Assembly: GCF_028294535.1 (NCBI RefSeq)
Contig: NZ_JAQBIE010000001.1
Coordinates: 240,199 to 304,198, forward strand
From: Paracoccus onchidii
Lineage (GTDB): Bacteria > Pseudomonadota > Alphaproteobacteria > Rhodobacterales > Rhodobacteraceae
DNA: 64,000 nt
Direction of reading: 5' to 3'
The position numbers and the translations under genes were made by a program. Shown here piece by piece: positions 51,008 to 60,255 of this stretch. Below the pieces are notes generated by a model. The model did not search any database. It was not told the DNA's origin and was given only the letters and a program-made list of their open reading frames with translations. Each line of letters opens with the position of its first letter. Position 1 is the first letter of the stretch.

Positions 51008-52210
51008 ATGACCACCGCCACCGACAACCGGCAGGCCAGCCTTCGCAATGCCATTCTGGCACTTGCGCTGGGGGCTTTTGCCGTTGGTACATCCGAGTTC
51101 TCCGCCATGGGGCTGTTGCCCTATTTCGCCTTTGACCTGGGCATATCCGACCCGCAAGCCGGTCACGTCATCAGCGCCTATGCACTGGGTGTCGTCGTCG
51201 GGGCGCCGATCACCTCGATGCTGGGGGCGAAATTGCCGCGCAGGCGCTATCTGTCTGCCCTGATGGCGTTCTATGGGGTGATGAACCTGCTGGCAGCGGT
51301 GATGCCCGACCTCATGTCGCTGACGGTCATGCGGTTTCTGGCCGGTCTGCCCCATGGCGGATTTCTGGGGGTGGCAATGCTTTACGCGGCTGACGCGCTG
51401 CCGGCCGGGCAACGGGCGCGTGGTGCGGCACAGGTCATGCTTGGCCTGACGGTTGCCAACACGGTCGGCGTGCCATTGGCCGGGGTGTTGGGCCAAAGCA
51501 TCGGCTGGCGGTGGGGGTTTGCCTTGCCCGGCGTTCTGGCCCTGATGTCGGCTTGGCTGATCCTGCGTGTTGCGCCGCGGGTCGGGGGCAACCCCGATGC
51601 ACGCCCGCTGGATGAATTACAGGCCCTTCGCAATCCGAAGGTGCTTTGGATGCTTGCCGTCAGCGCAATCGGGTTTGGCGGTCTGTTCGCTGTTTATGCC
51701 TTTTTGACGGCAGCGATTCTTGCGACCACGCAGGCGCCGGGCTGGGCAATTCCGTTGACTTTGGCAATGTTCGGGTTGGGTGGAACGCTTGGAACCTGGG
51801 CTGCGGGCCGGGTGACCGGCAGTGTCGGACCGATCCGGGCGGCCTATGCCAGCTTTGCGGCCATGGCGATCACGCAGGCCTTTGCCTCTTATGCGGTTGG
51901 CAGCTGGCATCTGATGGTGCTTTCATCCTTTTTGCTGGCGGCGGGTGCCGGTTTGGTCATCCCGTTGCAGACACGTCTGATGGATGTGGCTGGCAATGCC
52001 CAGAACATGGCAGCGGCGATGAATCACGCGGCCTTCAACGCCGCGAACGCCCTGGGGCCGTTTCTGGCCGGGCTTGCGCTGGCGGCGGGATGGGGCTGGC
52101 GATCTTCGGGGCTGGTCGGAATCGCGCTTACGGTTGCCGGGGCGGTGATCCTGACACTGGCCGTCCGTCATGAGCGGGCAACCCCTGAGACGGCAAGCTA
52201 TGCAAAATGA
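51008..52210 (+). CDS. MFS transporter, DHA1/AraJ-like
   Basis: This 400-residue, 12-helix major facilitator has the family motifs LALGAFAVGTSEFSAMGLLP in helix 1, the motif A-like loop GAKLPRRRYL, and GLPHGGFLGVAMLYAADALP in helix 4. These are typical of AraJ/YdhP-type exporters of sugars or drugs. The substrate is unknown. Its last 83 bases overlap the convergent DUF599 gene. Confidence 0.9.
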   Translation: MTTATDNRQASLRNAILALALGAFAVGTSEFSAMGLLPYFAFDLGISDPQAGHVISAYALGVVVGAPITSMLGAKLPRRRYLSALMAFYGVMNLLAAVMPDLMSLTVMRFLAGLPHGGFLGVAMLYAADALPAGQRARGAAQVMLGLTVANTVGVPLAGVLGQSIGWRWGFALPGVLALMSAWLILRVAPRVGGNPDARPLDELQALRNPKVLWMLAVSAIGFGGLFAVYAFLTAAILATTQAPGWAIPLTLAMFGLGGTLGTWAAGRVTGSVGPIRAAYASFAAMAITQAFASYAVGSWHLMVLSSFLLAAGAGLVIPLQTRLMDVAGNAQNMAAAMNHAAFNAANALGPFLAGLALAAGWGWRSSGLVGIALTVAGAVILTLAVRHERATPETASYAK

Positions 52211-52889
52211 CCTGACGTGAGGTCGAGGCAAATTCACGCCGCCAGGTGACGAACAACACCACGGCCGTGGCACCGATCAGTGGATATGGCCCTGCCAGCC
52301 AGGCCAGCGCGGCCAGCGCAAAATAGACGCTGCGCAAACCGGCATTGAAACTGCGCGCCGCCGTGATGTTCAACTCGGCGGCCTGCATGGCGCGTTCGCG
52401 GGCGCAGGGGTCGTCGACTTCGTTGGGGACCGCGGCCATCATGATCGCGCAATAGCCGAAAAGACGGTGGGACCAGGCGAATTTCAGAAAGGCATTGACC
52501 ACGAAAAACATTGCCACAAGCAGCTTCAGCTCCCACAGGATCGCGGTGCCGCGTTCCAGCTCAAGCTCGCGGGCGATGCCGCGCAGCTGATCGGTGTCGC
52601 TGACCAGGGCCAGAATCCCCCCCGTGGCGATCATGCAGGCCGAGGCAAAGAACGCCGTGCCATCGCGCAGAGTCGACAGGATATTGCCGTCGAATATGCG
52701 CGGGTCACGCGTCAGGAACTGCAACATCCATTCGCGGCGGTATCGTTTCATCAGCACCGAAACGGATTGGCGGGATTGGGGCGGGTTTTCCGTGATCCAG
52801 CCAATACCCAGCCAGATGACGAACAACAGCAACACCGCCGCAATATCGGCGATATCCAGGGCGAGCGGTAGAAAAAGATCGAGGTCCAT
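52128..52889 (-). CDS. DUF599 family membrane protein
   Basis: The 253-residue product has four membrane segments (about 8-28, 78-98, 118-138 and 190-215) with the DUF599 pattern: RREWMLQFLTRDPRIFDGNILSTL after helix 1 and AAELNITAARSFNAGLRSVYFALAALAWL near 172-200. Function is unknown. The tail after residue about 225 is not conserved-looking (HSLPSQGLPAHDGRPVSGSPP), and it is encoded opposite the MFS gene end. The stop may have been lost and the frame extended into the neighbour. Confidence 0.85.
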   Translation of the reverse strand: MDLDLFLPLALDIADIAAVLLLFVIWLGIGWITENPPQSRQSVSVLMKRYRREWMLQFLTRDPRIFDGNILSTLRDGTAFFASACMIATGGILALVSDTDQLRGIARELELERGTAILWELKLLVAMFFVVNAFLKFAWSHRLFGYCAIMMAAVPNEVDDPCARERAMQAAELNITAARSFNAGLRSVYFALAALAWLAGPYPLIGATAVVLFVTWRREFASTSRQVILHSLPSQGLPAHDGRPVSGSPPRQP

Positions 52890-53013
52890 AACGGTTTTCT
52901 AGGCTTCGGGCGCGCGGCTTGAAAGCCTTATGTTCAAACAGTATCGTTTTCACGATGCCACCAGATACCGCCATTGCAACAACAGGTTTCGCGGCGGTCA
53001 GGGAGCGGTTGCC

Positions 53014-54474
53014 GTGATAAAGATGCCCGAACCAGATGCGCATGTGTTGGCAAGACGATCCGAGATCGTCGCGGCCCTGCGCCGGATTGCCCCGGATGCC
53101 GTGATCGATGATCCGGCCGAAACACGGGTCTATGAATGTGATGCATTGTCGGCCTATCGCTGTGCGCCTCTGGCGGTGGTGTTGCCACGCAGCACCCAGA
53201 CCGTGTCCGAAATCCTGGCATTGTGCCACAGATTGAAGGTGCCGGTCGTGCCGCGCGGTGCCGGAACCAGCCTTGCGGGCGGATCGATGCCGACGGCGGA
53301 TTCCGTGGTCATCGGGCTGGCGCGGATGAACGAGGTGCTTGAGATAGCACCCGATGATCGGCTGGTGCGCGTGCAGGCCGGCCGCACCAATCTGTCGGTG
53401 ACATCCGCGGTCGAAGGACAGGGCTTTTTCTATGCGCCCGATCCTTCCAGCCAGCTGGCTTGCGCGATCGGGGGCAATATCGCGATGAATTCGGGTGGTG
53501 CGCATTGTCTGAAATACGGGGTCACGACCAATAACCTGCTTGGCGTCAGGCTGGTTTTGATGGATGGCACCATCGTCGATCTGGGCGGGCCGATGGGCGA
53601 GGTGTCGGGGCTGGATCTGATGGGGGTGGTGTGTGGGGCCGAAGGGCAGCTTGGGATCGTGACCGAAGCCACGTTGCGCATATTGCCGCGCCCTGTCGAT
53701 GCGCGTCCGGTCCTTGTCGCCTTCGACAGCAGCGAAACGGCCGGTGCCTGCGTTGCGGCCATCATCCGTTCGGGTGTGCTGCCGGTGGCGATCGAATTCA
53801 TGGACAGGCCCTGCATCGCCGCAACCGAGGCACATGCACAGGCCGGCTATCCGGATTGCGAGGCATTGCTGATCATCGAGGTCGAAGGTTCGGAACCCGA
53901 AATCGCCGAGCAGTTGCACATCATACGCGACATTGCCCGGTCATTTTCGCCGATCGAGTTTCGTGAAAGCCAAAGCGAGGAAGAATCGCGCCGCATCTGG
54001 CTGGGCCGCAAGTCGGCATTCGGGGCAATGGGGCAGCTGGGTGATTATATTTGCCTCGACGGCACGATCCCGGTGTCCGCGCTGCCCTCTGTTCTGGGTG
54101 AAATCGGGCGGCTAGCAGATCAGTATGGCCTGTCGGTCGCGAATGTATTTCATGCCGGTGATGGCAATATGCATCCGTTGATTCTGTATGATGCCAATTC
54201 GGCTGGCCAGTTGGACAAGGCCGAGGCCCTTGGCGCTGACATCCTGCGCCTGTGTGTCAGGGTCGGGGGCTGCCTGACCGGTGAACATGGCGTGGGGATC
54301 GAAAAGCGCGATCTGATGTCCGAGCAATATTCGATCGAGGATTTGCAGGCACAGATGTGGGTCAAGGATGTGTTCGATCCTGACTGGCTGCTGAATGCGG
54401 CCAAGGTATTCCCGCTGCATCTGTCGGGGGAACGGGTCGCGGCGGCCGGGCGGGGCGATCACGATGCGGCCTGA
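53014..54474 (+). CDS. glcD: glycolate oxidase subunit GlcD
   Basis: This is the FAD-binding subunit of glycolate oxidase, which oxidises glycolate to glyoxylate. The product has the PCMH-type FAD domain (VVPRGAGTSLAGGSMP, and IGGNIAMNSGGAHCLKYGVTTNNLLG near 150-175) and the C-terminal FAD-oxidase domain with VFHAGDGNMHPLI and LTGEHGVGIEKRDLM. GTG 53014 has GGGAG 8 bases upstream and gives 486 residues; ATG 53023 (MPEPDAHV) is also possible. glcE overlaps its 3' end. Confidence 0.94.
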   Translation: MIKMPEPDAHVLARRSEIVAALRRIAPDAVIDDPAETRVYECDALSAYRCAPLAVVLPRSTQTVSEILALCHRLKVPVVPRGAGTSLAGGSMPTADSVVIGLARMNEVLEIAPDDRLVRVQAGRTNLSVTSAVEGQGFFYAPDPSSQLACAIGGNIAMNSGGAHCLKYGVTTNNLLGVRLVLMDGTIVDLGGPMGEVSGLDLMGVVCGAEGQLGIVTEATLRILPRPVDARPVLVAFDSSETAGACVAAIIRSGVLPVAIEFMDRPCIAATEAHAQAGYPDCEALLIIEVEGSEPEIAEQLHIIRDIARSFSPIEFRESQSEEESRRIWLGRKSAFGAMGQLGDYICLDGTIPVSALPSVLGEIGRLADQYGLSVANVFHAGDGNMHPLILYDANSAGQLDKAEALGADILRLCVRVGGCLTGEHGVGIEKRDLMSEQYSIEDLQAQMWVKDVFDPDWLLNAAKVFPLHLSGERVAAAGRGDHDAA

Positions 54475-55504
54475 AAACGAAGCAGAACTGGCCGCACGGA
54501 TCCGGGCCGCGCAGCAGCCTGTATCGATTGCCGGGGGCGGGACGCGGCATCTTCCCGGCGAAGGGCTTGGCACGCGCCTGGATATGACTGCGATTCAGGG
54601 CATCACCTTGTATGAACCCGAAGCGCTGACATTGGTCGTGCGCACCGGAACGCCGCTTGCCGGGGTCGAAAAGCTTCTGGCCGATGAGGGTCAGATGCTG
54701 GGGTTCGAACCAGGCAGGGCCGCCGCATCGACCATTGGCGGTGTTTTCGCCGCGAACAGCTCTGGTCCCCGGCGTATTCAGCTGGGTGCGGCGCGGGATG
54801 CGCTGATCGGGGTGCGGTTCGTCGATGGCAGCGGCAACATGATCAGCAATGGCGGACGGGTGATGAAGAACGTCACCGGTTACGATCTGGTCAAGCTGAT
54901 GGCGGGAAGCCGCGGCCGCCTGGGGGCATTGACCGAGGTCAGTTTGCGCACCACGCCCATTCCCCGCGCCAGTTGCACGCTTGTGCTGGGGGCGTTGGAT
55001 GCCGTTGCGGCGCTGCCTGCATTGATGGCGGCACTTGCAAGCCCGCTTGATCTGAGCGGCGCGGCCTGGGCGCCCCATCTGGGTGCCATCTTGCGTATCG
55101 AAGGCCTGCCGCACTCGGTCGATCTGCGTGCGCAAATGCTGAAATCCCGTTTGTCCCCGTTCGGGGATGCCGAGATCCTGGACCACGATCCCTGGCCCGC
55201 ACTGCGCGACCAGCAAAAAGAAGCGGGCCACGATCGCTGGCAGGTTTATTGCCGCCCGTCCGCGGCTGCCGGGATACTGGAAAGCCTGCCGGTGCCCGAA
55301 TTCATCGATTGGGGCGGTGCCTTGATCCAGTTTTGCCTGCCGGGCAATCAACTGCCCAATCTGCCACGGTTTTCCGGATATGCGCAGCGTGTCAGTGGCG
55401 CTTCTGCGGCGCGGATCCCGGCGCACGATCCGGTTGTGCAGCGATTGGAGGCCGGTTTGCGCCAGAAATTCGATCCGCGCGGAATCTTTGCCGGGGGGGA
55501 ATGA
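54464..55504 (+). CDS. glcE: glycolate oxidase subunit GlcE
   Basis: This second FAD-binding-type subunit of glycolate oxidase is shorter than GlcD (346 residues). It has the PCMH core segments VSIAGGGTRHLPG, GRAAASTIGGVFAANSSGPRRIQLGAARD and GGRVMKNVTGYDLVKLMAGSRGRLG. It starts inside the glcD 3' end (11-base overlap), and its stop overlaps the glcF start. Confidence 0.93.
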   Translation: MRPENEAELAARIRAAQQPVSIAGGGTRHLPGEGLGTRLDMTAIQGITLYEPEALTLVVRTGTPLAGVEKLLADEGQMLGFEPGRAAASTIGGVFAANSSGPRRIQLGAARDALIGVRFVDGSGNMISNGGRVMKNVTGYDLVKLMAGSRGRLGALTEVSLRTTPIPRASCTLVLGALDAVAALPALMAALASPLDLSGAAWAPHLGAILRIEGLPHSVDLRAQMLKSRLSPFGDAEILDHDPWPALRDQQKEAGHDRWQVYCRPSAAAGILESLPVPEFIDWGGALIQFCLPGNQLPNLPRFSGYAQRVSGASAARIPAHDPVVQRLEAGLRQKFDPRGIFAGGE

Positions 55505-56799
55505 TGCAAACGAATTTCTCGCCCGAACAGTTGCAAGATCCCGCCATTGCGCAATCCAACAAGATCCTTCGCAGCTGCGTTCATTGCGGGTTCTGCACGG
55601 CGACCTGTCCCACTTATCAGGTGCTTGGCGATGAACTGGACAGCCCGCGCGGGCGGATCTATCTGATCAAGGACATGCTCGAAGCCGGTCGCCCAGCCGA
55701 CGAAAAAACGGTCAAGCATATCGACCGTTGTCTGTCCTGTCTGTCATGCATGACGACTTGCCCGTCGGGTGTGGACTATATGCACCTGATCGATCATGCG
55801 CGGGTGCATGTCGAAAGAACCTATCGCCGTCCATGGCGGGACCGGGCGCTGCGTTGGGTGTTGAAATCGATCATTCCCCATGAGCGGCGTTTCAGATTGG
55901 CGCTGCGGGCGGCGCGACTGGCGCGGCCCTTCAGATCCTTGCTGCCGGACCGCCGCTTGCGGGCGATGATGGATATGGCACCCGCGATCATCCCGCCGCG
56001 CAGCCCGCGTGATCATGGTCAGGTCCTGCCGGCACAGGGTCCGCAACGGGCACGTGTGGCATTGATGATCGGATGCGCGCAGAGGGCGTTGAACACCGAT
56101 ATAAACGATGCCACGATCCGCCTGCTGCAACGTGCCGGCTGCGAGGTTGTCATTCCCGAAGGGTTCGGTTGCTGTGGTGCCTTGTCTTTGCACATGGGCA
56201 AGGAAGACAACGCCCGTCAACACGCCCGTGACAGCATTGCCCGGTTGCGCGCCGCTGATGCGGCCAGGCCGCTGGACGCCGTTATCATCAACACCTCGGG
56301 CTGCGGGACGACCATCAAGGATTATGGACATTTGTTTGACGGCACCGAGATCGGGCCGGACGCCGCCCGGATTTCGGGCCTGGCCAGGGATGTGACCGAA
56401 TTTCTTGCCGCGCATGGCCTGCCGGACGTGACACGGCCGGGATCGCTGCGCGTGGCCTATCATTCGGCTTGTTCGTTGCAGCACGGACAGCAGATCAAAT
56501 CCGCGCCCAAAAGCCTGTTGTTGCAGGCAGGATTCGAGGTTGTCGAACCCCGCGATGCGCATCTTTGTTGTGGTTCCGCGGGAACCTATAACCTGCTTCA
56601 GCCCGAGCTGTCGCAAGAACTGCGGAGCCGCAAGGTCGCAACCTTGGAAGAGATCGCGCCACAGGTCATCGCCGCCGGGAATATCGGGTGCATGATGCAG
56701 ATCGGCGGAGGGACCGAATTGCCCGTCGTCCACAGCGTCGAGTTGCTGGACTGGGCGACAGGTGGTCCCATGCCCGCAGGGCTGAAAGGCGCAGTCTGA
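55504..56799 (+). CDS. glcF: glycolate oxidase iron-sulfur subunit GlcF
   Basis: This electron-transfer subunit carries electrons from GlcDE toward the quinone pool. The 431-residue product has two [4Fe-4S] ferredoxin motifs, CVHCGFCTATCPTY (about 21-34) and CLSCLSCMTTCPSG (about 73-86), and two CCG domains with GCCGALS near 222 and CCGSAGTYNL near 355. ATG 55504 gives MQTNFSPEQL; ATG 55501 is adjacent. A run of seven purines lies just upstream. It closes the coupled glcDEF operon. Confidence 0.94.
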   Translation: MQTNFSPEQLQDPAIAQSNKILRSCVHCGFCTATCPTYQVLGDELDSPRGRIYLIKDMLEAGRPADEKTVKHIDRCLSCLSCMTTCPSGVDYMHLIDHARVHVERTYRRPWRDRALRWVLKSIIPHERRFRLALRAARLARPFRSLLPDRRLRAMMDMAPAIIPPRSPRDHGQVLPAQGPQRARVALMIGCAQRALNTDINDATIRLLQRAGCEVVIPEGFGCCGALSLHMGKEDNARQHARDSIARLRAADAARPLDAVIINTSGCGTTIKDYGHLFDGTEIGPDAARISGLARDVTEFLAAHGLPDVTRPGSLRVAYHSACSLQHGQQIKSAPKSLLLQAGFEVVEPRDAHLCCGSAGTYNLLQPELSQELRSRKVATLEEIAPQVIAAGNIGCMMQIGGGTELPVVHSVELLDWATGGPMPAGLKGAV

Positions 56800-56816
56800 T
56801 TTCTGCGCCTTGCAGT

Positions 56817-56845
56817 CTTGAACCCTTGTCATCCACGCCTAAGTT
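56817..56845 (+). promoter_or_regulatory. candidate promoter of second Hsp20 gene
   Basis: CTTGAACC (56817-56824) and CCTAAGTT (56838-56845) are spaced like a heat-shock sigma-factor promoter; the same bases read as TTGAAC-N16-TAAGTT for sigma-70. It lies about 90 bases before the Hsp20 start. The assignment is weak. Confidence 0.35.
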
Positions 56846-56937
56846 AATTGCACCGGCGGCCACAATGGCGTCGGTGTGAAGGCCCGCCCGGCTGACGGGG
56901 GGCATCATGAACATCGCTTATGGAAGGATGTGAACCC

Positions 56938-57390
56938 ATGCGTAATTTTGACCTGACACCGCTTTATCGTGCTTCGGTCGGTTTTGATCGTTTGGCCGAT
57001 GTTGTTGATCGCGCCATGACAGCTGACGTCGCCGCGCCGACCTATCCGCCCTACAACATCGAAAAGACCGGGGAAGACAGCTATCGCATCTCAATTGCGG
57101 TTGCAGGATTTTCCGCCGATGATCTGAGCGTCGAGATGCGGGACGGTGCCGTGATCGTTTCGGCACGCAAGGCCGAAGAAGACGAAAGCCGCAGCTATCT
57201 GCACCGCGGTATCGCAACCCGTGCATTCGAACGGAAATTCACCCTTGCCGATCATGTGCGCGTTGAAGGTGCCAGTCATTCCGACGGCATGCTGCATATC
57301 GAATTGCTGCGCGAAGTGCCCGAGGCGCTGAAACCTCGCCGCATCGAAATTGCAAAGGCAACGCCAAAGGTTGAAAAGCTGGACGCCTGA
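56938..57390 (+). CDS. small heat-shock protein, Hsp20 type
   Basis: This second Hsp20 has 150 residues and the same family layout as the one at 20051-20467: RNFDLTPLYRASVGFDRLADV, then YPPYNIEKTGEDSYRISIAVAGF, the SYLHRGIATRAFERKF loop, and GMLHIELLREVPEALKPRRI with the C-terminal I-x-I-like end. It corresponds to the IbpA-like N terminus that ends in a flexible tail. GGAAGG lies 10 bases before ATG 56938. It has no DUF1150 partner and is followed by a strong terminator. Confidence 0.93.
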   Translation: MRNFDLTPLYRASVGFDRLADVVDRAMTADVAAPTYPPYNIEKTGEDSYRISIAVAGFSADDLSVEMRDGAVIVSARKAEEDESRSYLHRGIATRAFERKFTLADHVRVEGASHSDGMLHIELLREVPEALKPRRIEIAKATPKVEKLDA

Positions 57391-57407
57391 GATCCGGTGA
57401 AGAAACG

Positions 57408-57431
57408 GCCCGGGGCATGTCCCCGGGCTTT
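57408..57431 (+). terminator. intrinsic terminator after second Hsp20 gene
   Basis: GCCCGGGG and CCCCGGGC are perfect 8-base arms around CATGT, followed by TTTGTC. It lies 17 bases after the stop and may also serve convergent recR. Confidence 0.7.
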
Positions 57432-57460
57432 GTCATGCGCGAACCCGATTCCGGCAGGTG

Positions 57461-58060
57461 TCAGAGTTTTCGCCGCGCATTCAAGGCCGCGCTGATCGTG
57501 CCGTCATCCAGATAGTCAAGCTCTCCTCCGATCGGCACGCCATGGGCCAGGCCGGTGACAGAGACGCCGATATCATGCAGCGCGTCGGCGATGTAATGGG
57601 CCGTGGTCTGGCCATCGACCGTTGCGTTCAGCGCAAGGATGACCTCGCGGATCTTCTGCTGATCGATCCGCTCGACCAGTGCGGGAATGCCCAGATCATC
57701 CGGCCCGATCTCATCCAGAGCAGACAGCGTGCCACCCAGCACATGATAGCGGCCCCGAAAGCTGTTGCCGCGTTCCAGAGCCCAAAGATCGGCGACATCC
57801 TCGACAACGCATATTTCGCCGGTGTTACGGGCGGGGTCGCTGCATATCGCGCATATATCGCGGTCGGTGATGTTGCCGCATTCCAGACATTCCCGCGATT
57901 GCGAGGCGACCCGATCAAGCAATTGGCCAAGCTGGGTCATCTGCCCGCTGCGTTTGCGGATCAGATGCAAGACGATGCGCCGGGCCGAACGTGGACCCAA
58001 CCCGGGCAGGCGTCCCATCAACGTGATTAGCGCCTGAATGTCGTCGCTGCCTTCGGCCAT
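57461..58060 (-). CDS. recR: recombination protein RecR
   Basis: RecR works with RecF and RecO in loading RecA at gaps. The 199-residue protein has the helix-hairpin-helix [20 protein letters not shown], a C4 zinc finger (CLECGN and CAICSD, about 57-72), and a Toprim domain with [14 protein letters not shown] and [15 protein letters not shown]. It is the last gene of the dnaX-ybaB-recR group, an order found across bacteria. Confidence 0.96.
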   Translation of the reverse strand: MAEGSDDIQALITLMGRLPGLGPRSARRIVLHLIRKRSGQMTQLGQLLDRVASQSRECLECGNITDRDICAICSDPARNTGEICVVEDVADLWALERGNSFRGRYHVLGGTLSALDEIGPDDLGIPALVERIDQQKIREVILALNATVDGQTTAHYIADALHDIGVSVTGLAHGVPIGGELDYLDDGTISAALNARRKL

Positions 58061-58064
58061 CGCG

Positions 58065-58409
58065 TCAGAATGGCATCTTCATATCGGCAGGAAGTCCGAG
58101 CTCCTGGGTGATGCGCGACATTTCCGATTGCATCTTGTCCTGGGCGCGCCGTTGCGCATCCTTGATCGCGGCAAGGATCAGGTCTTCGACAACTTCCTTT
58201 TCGGTCGGTTGGAAGATCGACGGATCAATGTCCAATCCGGTCAGTTCGCCCTTGGCGGTCGCGGTCGCCTTGACCAGGCCGGCGCCAGATTCGCCCGTGA
58301 CCGTCAGCTTTTCCATATCGTCCTGCAATTGCTGCATACGATCCTGCATTTCCTTGGCGGCTTTCATCATCTTGGACATGTCGCCCAATCCGCCCAATCC
58401 CTTGAACAT
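58065..58409 (-). CDS. ybaB: YbaB/EbfC family nucleoid-associated protein
   Basis: This small dimeric DNA-binding protein usually lies between dnaX and recR, as here. The 114-residue product has [25 protein letters not shown] at the start, the [26 protein letters not shown] core, and a helical tail. ATG 58409 lies 5 bases after the dnaX stop; the open frame extends further but without similarity. recR begins 5 bases downstream. Confidence 0.95.
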   Translation of the reverse strand: MFKGLGGLGDMSKMMKAAKEMQDRMQQLQDDMEKLTVTGESGAGLVKATATAKGELTGLDIDPSIFQPTEKEVVEDLILAAIKDAQRRAQDKMQSEMSRITQELGLPADMKMPF

Positions 58410-58413
58410 TCCT

Positions 58414-60198
58414 TCAGTCCTCATCCTCGAAGGGATCCCATTCCTCGACTTCGGCAACGGGTCCCTGTGTTAGTTCATGTGGGTTCGCCGCGCCTTCGGC
58501 AGCGACATCCTCGGCGATTGCAGTGTCATGTGTGATCCGCGTCACGTTTTTCAACGAGGCACCGGGAAATGTGGCCAGAACCTGCTGCACGATCGGCAGT
58601 TCCATGGCGCGCTGACGTGCGGCTTCGACCTCGGCGGCGCGGGTTTCGGCAATTGTCGCTGATCCGCCTTCATTGGTGACGGTCACGGCCCAACGCTGGC
58701 CCCCGCACCAGCCGCGCAGTCGCTCGGCCAGTTTTTGCGCCAGATCGGCCGGGGCATTGCCGCGTGGTTGGAATTCGATACGGCCAGGGCTGTATTTGAC
58801 CAGCGCCACATGGTTTTCAACCTGCACCAGCAGCAGCATATCGCCCATGCGCCGGATCAGGTCCAGAACCGATGCGAAATCGGGAAATGCCGCATGCGAA
58901 TCTGGTGAAACGGCCAATGCGGTGGCCGCACCTGAAGGTTGGACAACTGCCCGTGCCGGCGCTGCGCGGCGGGCCTGCGGCGCCTGCGCCGGGCCACCCG
59001 CCGGTGCGTTCTGGCGCGAAAACTCGCCCGCAGTCTGCGATTGCTGAACTTTGCGGATCAAGGCGTCAGGGTCGGGCAGATCGGCGGCATGAGTCAACCG
59101 AATGATCGCCATTTCGGCGGCCATCATCGCGTTCGGAGCTGCCGAGACCTCTTCCAGGGCTTTCAGAAGCATCTGCCACATGCGGGTCAGCACACGCATC
59201 GCCAGCCGGCCGGCCAGATCCTGACCCCGTGTGCGTTCATCGGGGGAAATCGTGGGGTCCTCGATCGCGTCGGGGGTGATCTTCACCACCGAAACCCAAT
59301 GCGTCATCTCGGCCAGGTCGCGGAGCACGGCAATGGGGTCCGCGCCTTCTGCATACTGCGATTGCAACTCGGTCAATGCGGATGCTGCATCACCGCGCAG
59401 GATCATTTCGAACAGGTCCATCACCCGGCCCCGATCAGCCAGACCCAGCATCGCACGAACCTGATCGGCCGTGGTTTCGCCTGCGCCGTGGCTGATCGCC
59501 TGATCCAGCAGGCTGGTTGCGTCCCGCGCCGAGCCTTCGGCCGCACGGGTGATCAGCGCCAGCGCGTCCTGCGCGATTTCAGCACCTTCGCTGGAGGCGA
59601 TCCGCGACAGCAGGGCGATCATCACCTCGGGTTCGATGCGGCGCAGGTCGAAACGCTGACAGCGCGACAACACCGTGACCGGCACCTTGCGGATTTCGGT
59701 CGTGGCGAAGATGAATTTCACATGGGGCGGTGGCTCTTCCAGCGTCTTGAGCAGCGCGTTGAACGCGCTGGTCGACAGCATGTGAACCTCGTCGATGATA
59801 TAGATCTTGTAACGCGCGCTGGCTGCGCGGTAATGGACCGATTCGATGATCTCGCGGATGTCGCCGACACCGGTTCGCGATGCGGCATCCATTTCCAACA
59901 CATCGACATGGCGACCTTCGGCGATCGCGACGCAATGTTCGCAGCTGCCGCAAGGCTCGGTCGTGGGACCGCCATTGCCGTCAGGGCCGATGCAATTCAT
60001 GCCCTTTGCAATGATTCGCGCCGTGGTCGTTTTGCCGGTGCCCCGGATCCCGGTCATGATGAAGGCTTGCGCGATGCGGTCGGCGGCGAATGCGTTTTTC
60101 AGCGTTCGCACCATTGCATCCTGGCCAACAAGATCGGCAAAGGTTTCAGGCCGGTATTTCCGGGCCAGAACCTGATAATTTTCTTCGCTGTCGCTCAT
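58414..60198 (-). CDS. dnaX: DNA polymerase III subunit gamma/tau
   Basis: This is the clamp-loader ATPase of the replicative polymerase. The 594-residue product has YQVLARKYRPETFADLVGQDAM, Walker A GIRGTGKTTTARIIAKGMNC, a zinc module with four cysteines (Cys in KGMNC, then EPCGSCEHC), a DEVHMLS Walker B, the SRC sensor segment, and a long C-terminal tau-like region. I see no A-rich slippery site like that of E. coli, so a separate gamma form is not evident. It leads dnaX-ybaB-recR. Confidence 0.96.
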   Translation of the reverse strand: MSDSEENYQVLARKYRPETFADLVGQDAMVRTLKNAFAADRIAQAFIMTGIRGTGKTTTARIIAKGMNCIGPDGNGGPTTEPCGSCEHCVAIAEGRHVDVLEMDAASRTGVGDIREIIESVHYRAASARYKIYIIDEVHMLSTSAFNALLKTLEEPPPHVKFIFATTEIRKVPVTVLSRCQRFDLRRIEPEVMIALLSRIASSEGAEIAQDALALITRAAEGSARDATSLLDQAISHGAGETTADQVRAMLGLADRGRVMDLFEMILRGDAASALTELQSQYAEGADPIAVLRDLAEMTHWVSVVKITPDAIEDPTISPDERTRGQDLAGRLAMRVLTRMWQMLLKALEEVSAAPNAMMAAEMAIIRLTHAADLPDPDALIRKVQQSQTAGEFSRQNAPAGGPAQAPQARRAAPARAVVQPSGAATALAVSPDSHAAFPDFASVLDLIRRMGDMLLLVQVENHVALVKYSPGRIEFQPRGNAPADLAQKLAERLRGWCGGQRWAVTVTNEGGSATIAETRAAEVEAARQRAMELPIVQQVLATFPGASLKNVTRITHDTAIAEDVAAEGAANPHELTQGPVAEVEEWDPFEDED

Positions 60199-60255
60199 CC
60201 GCCACCCGATATTGCCGCGCTACTCTAGCGGTGCCGCCCTTGGGCGACAACCGGT

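Noticed and set aside
58414..60198. Programmed frameshift in dnaX giving a gamma form
   Set aside because: No A-rich slippery heptamer with a following stem was found by eye at the expected place.
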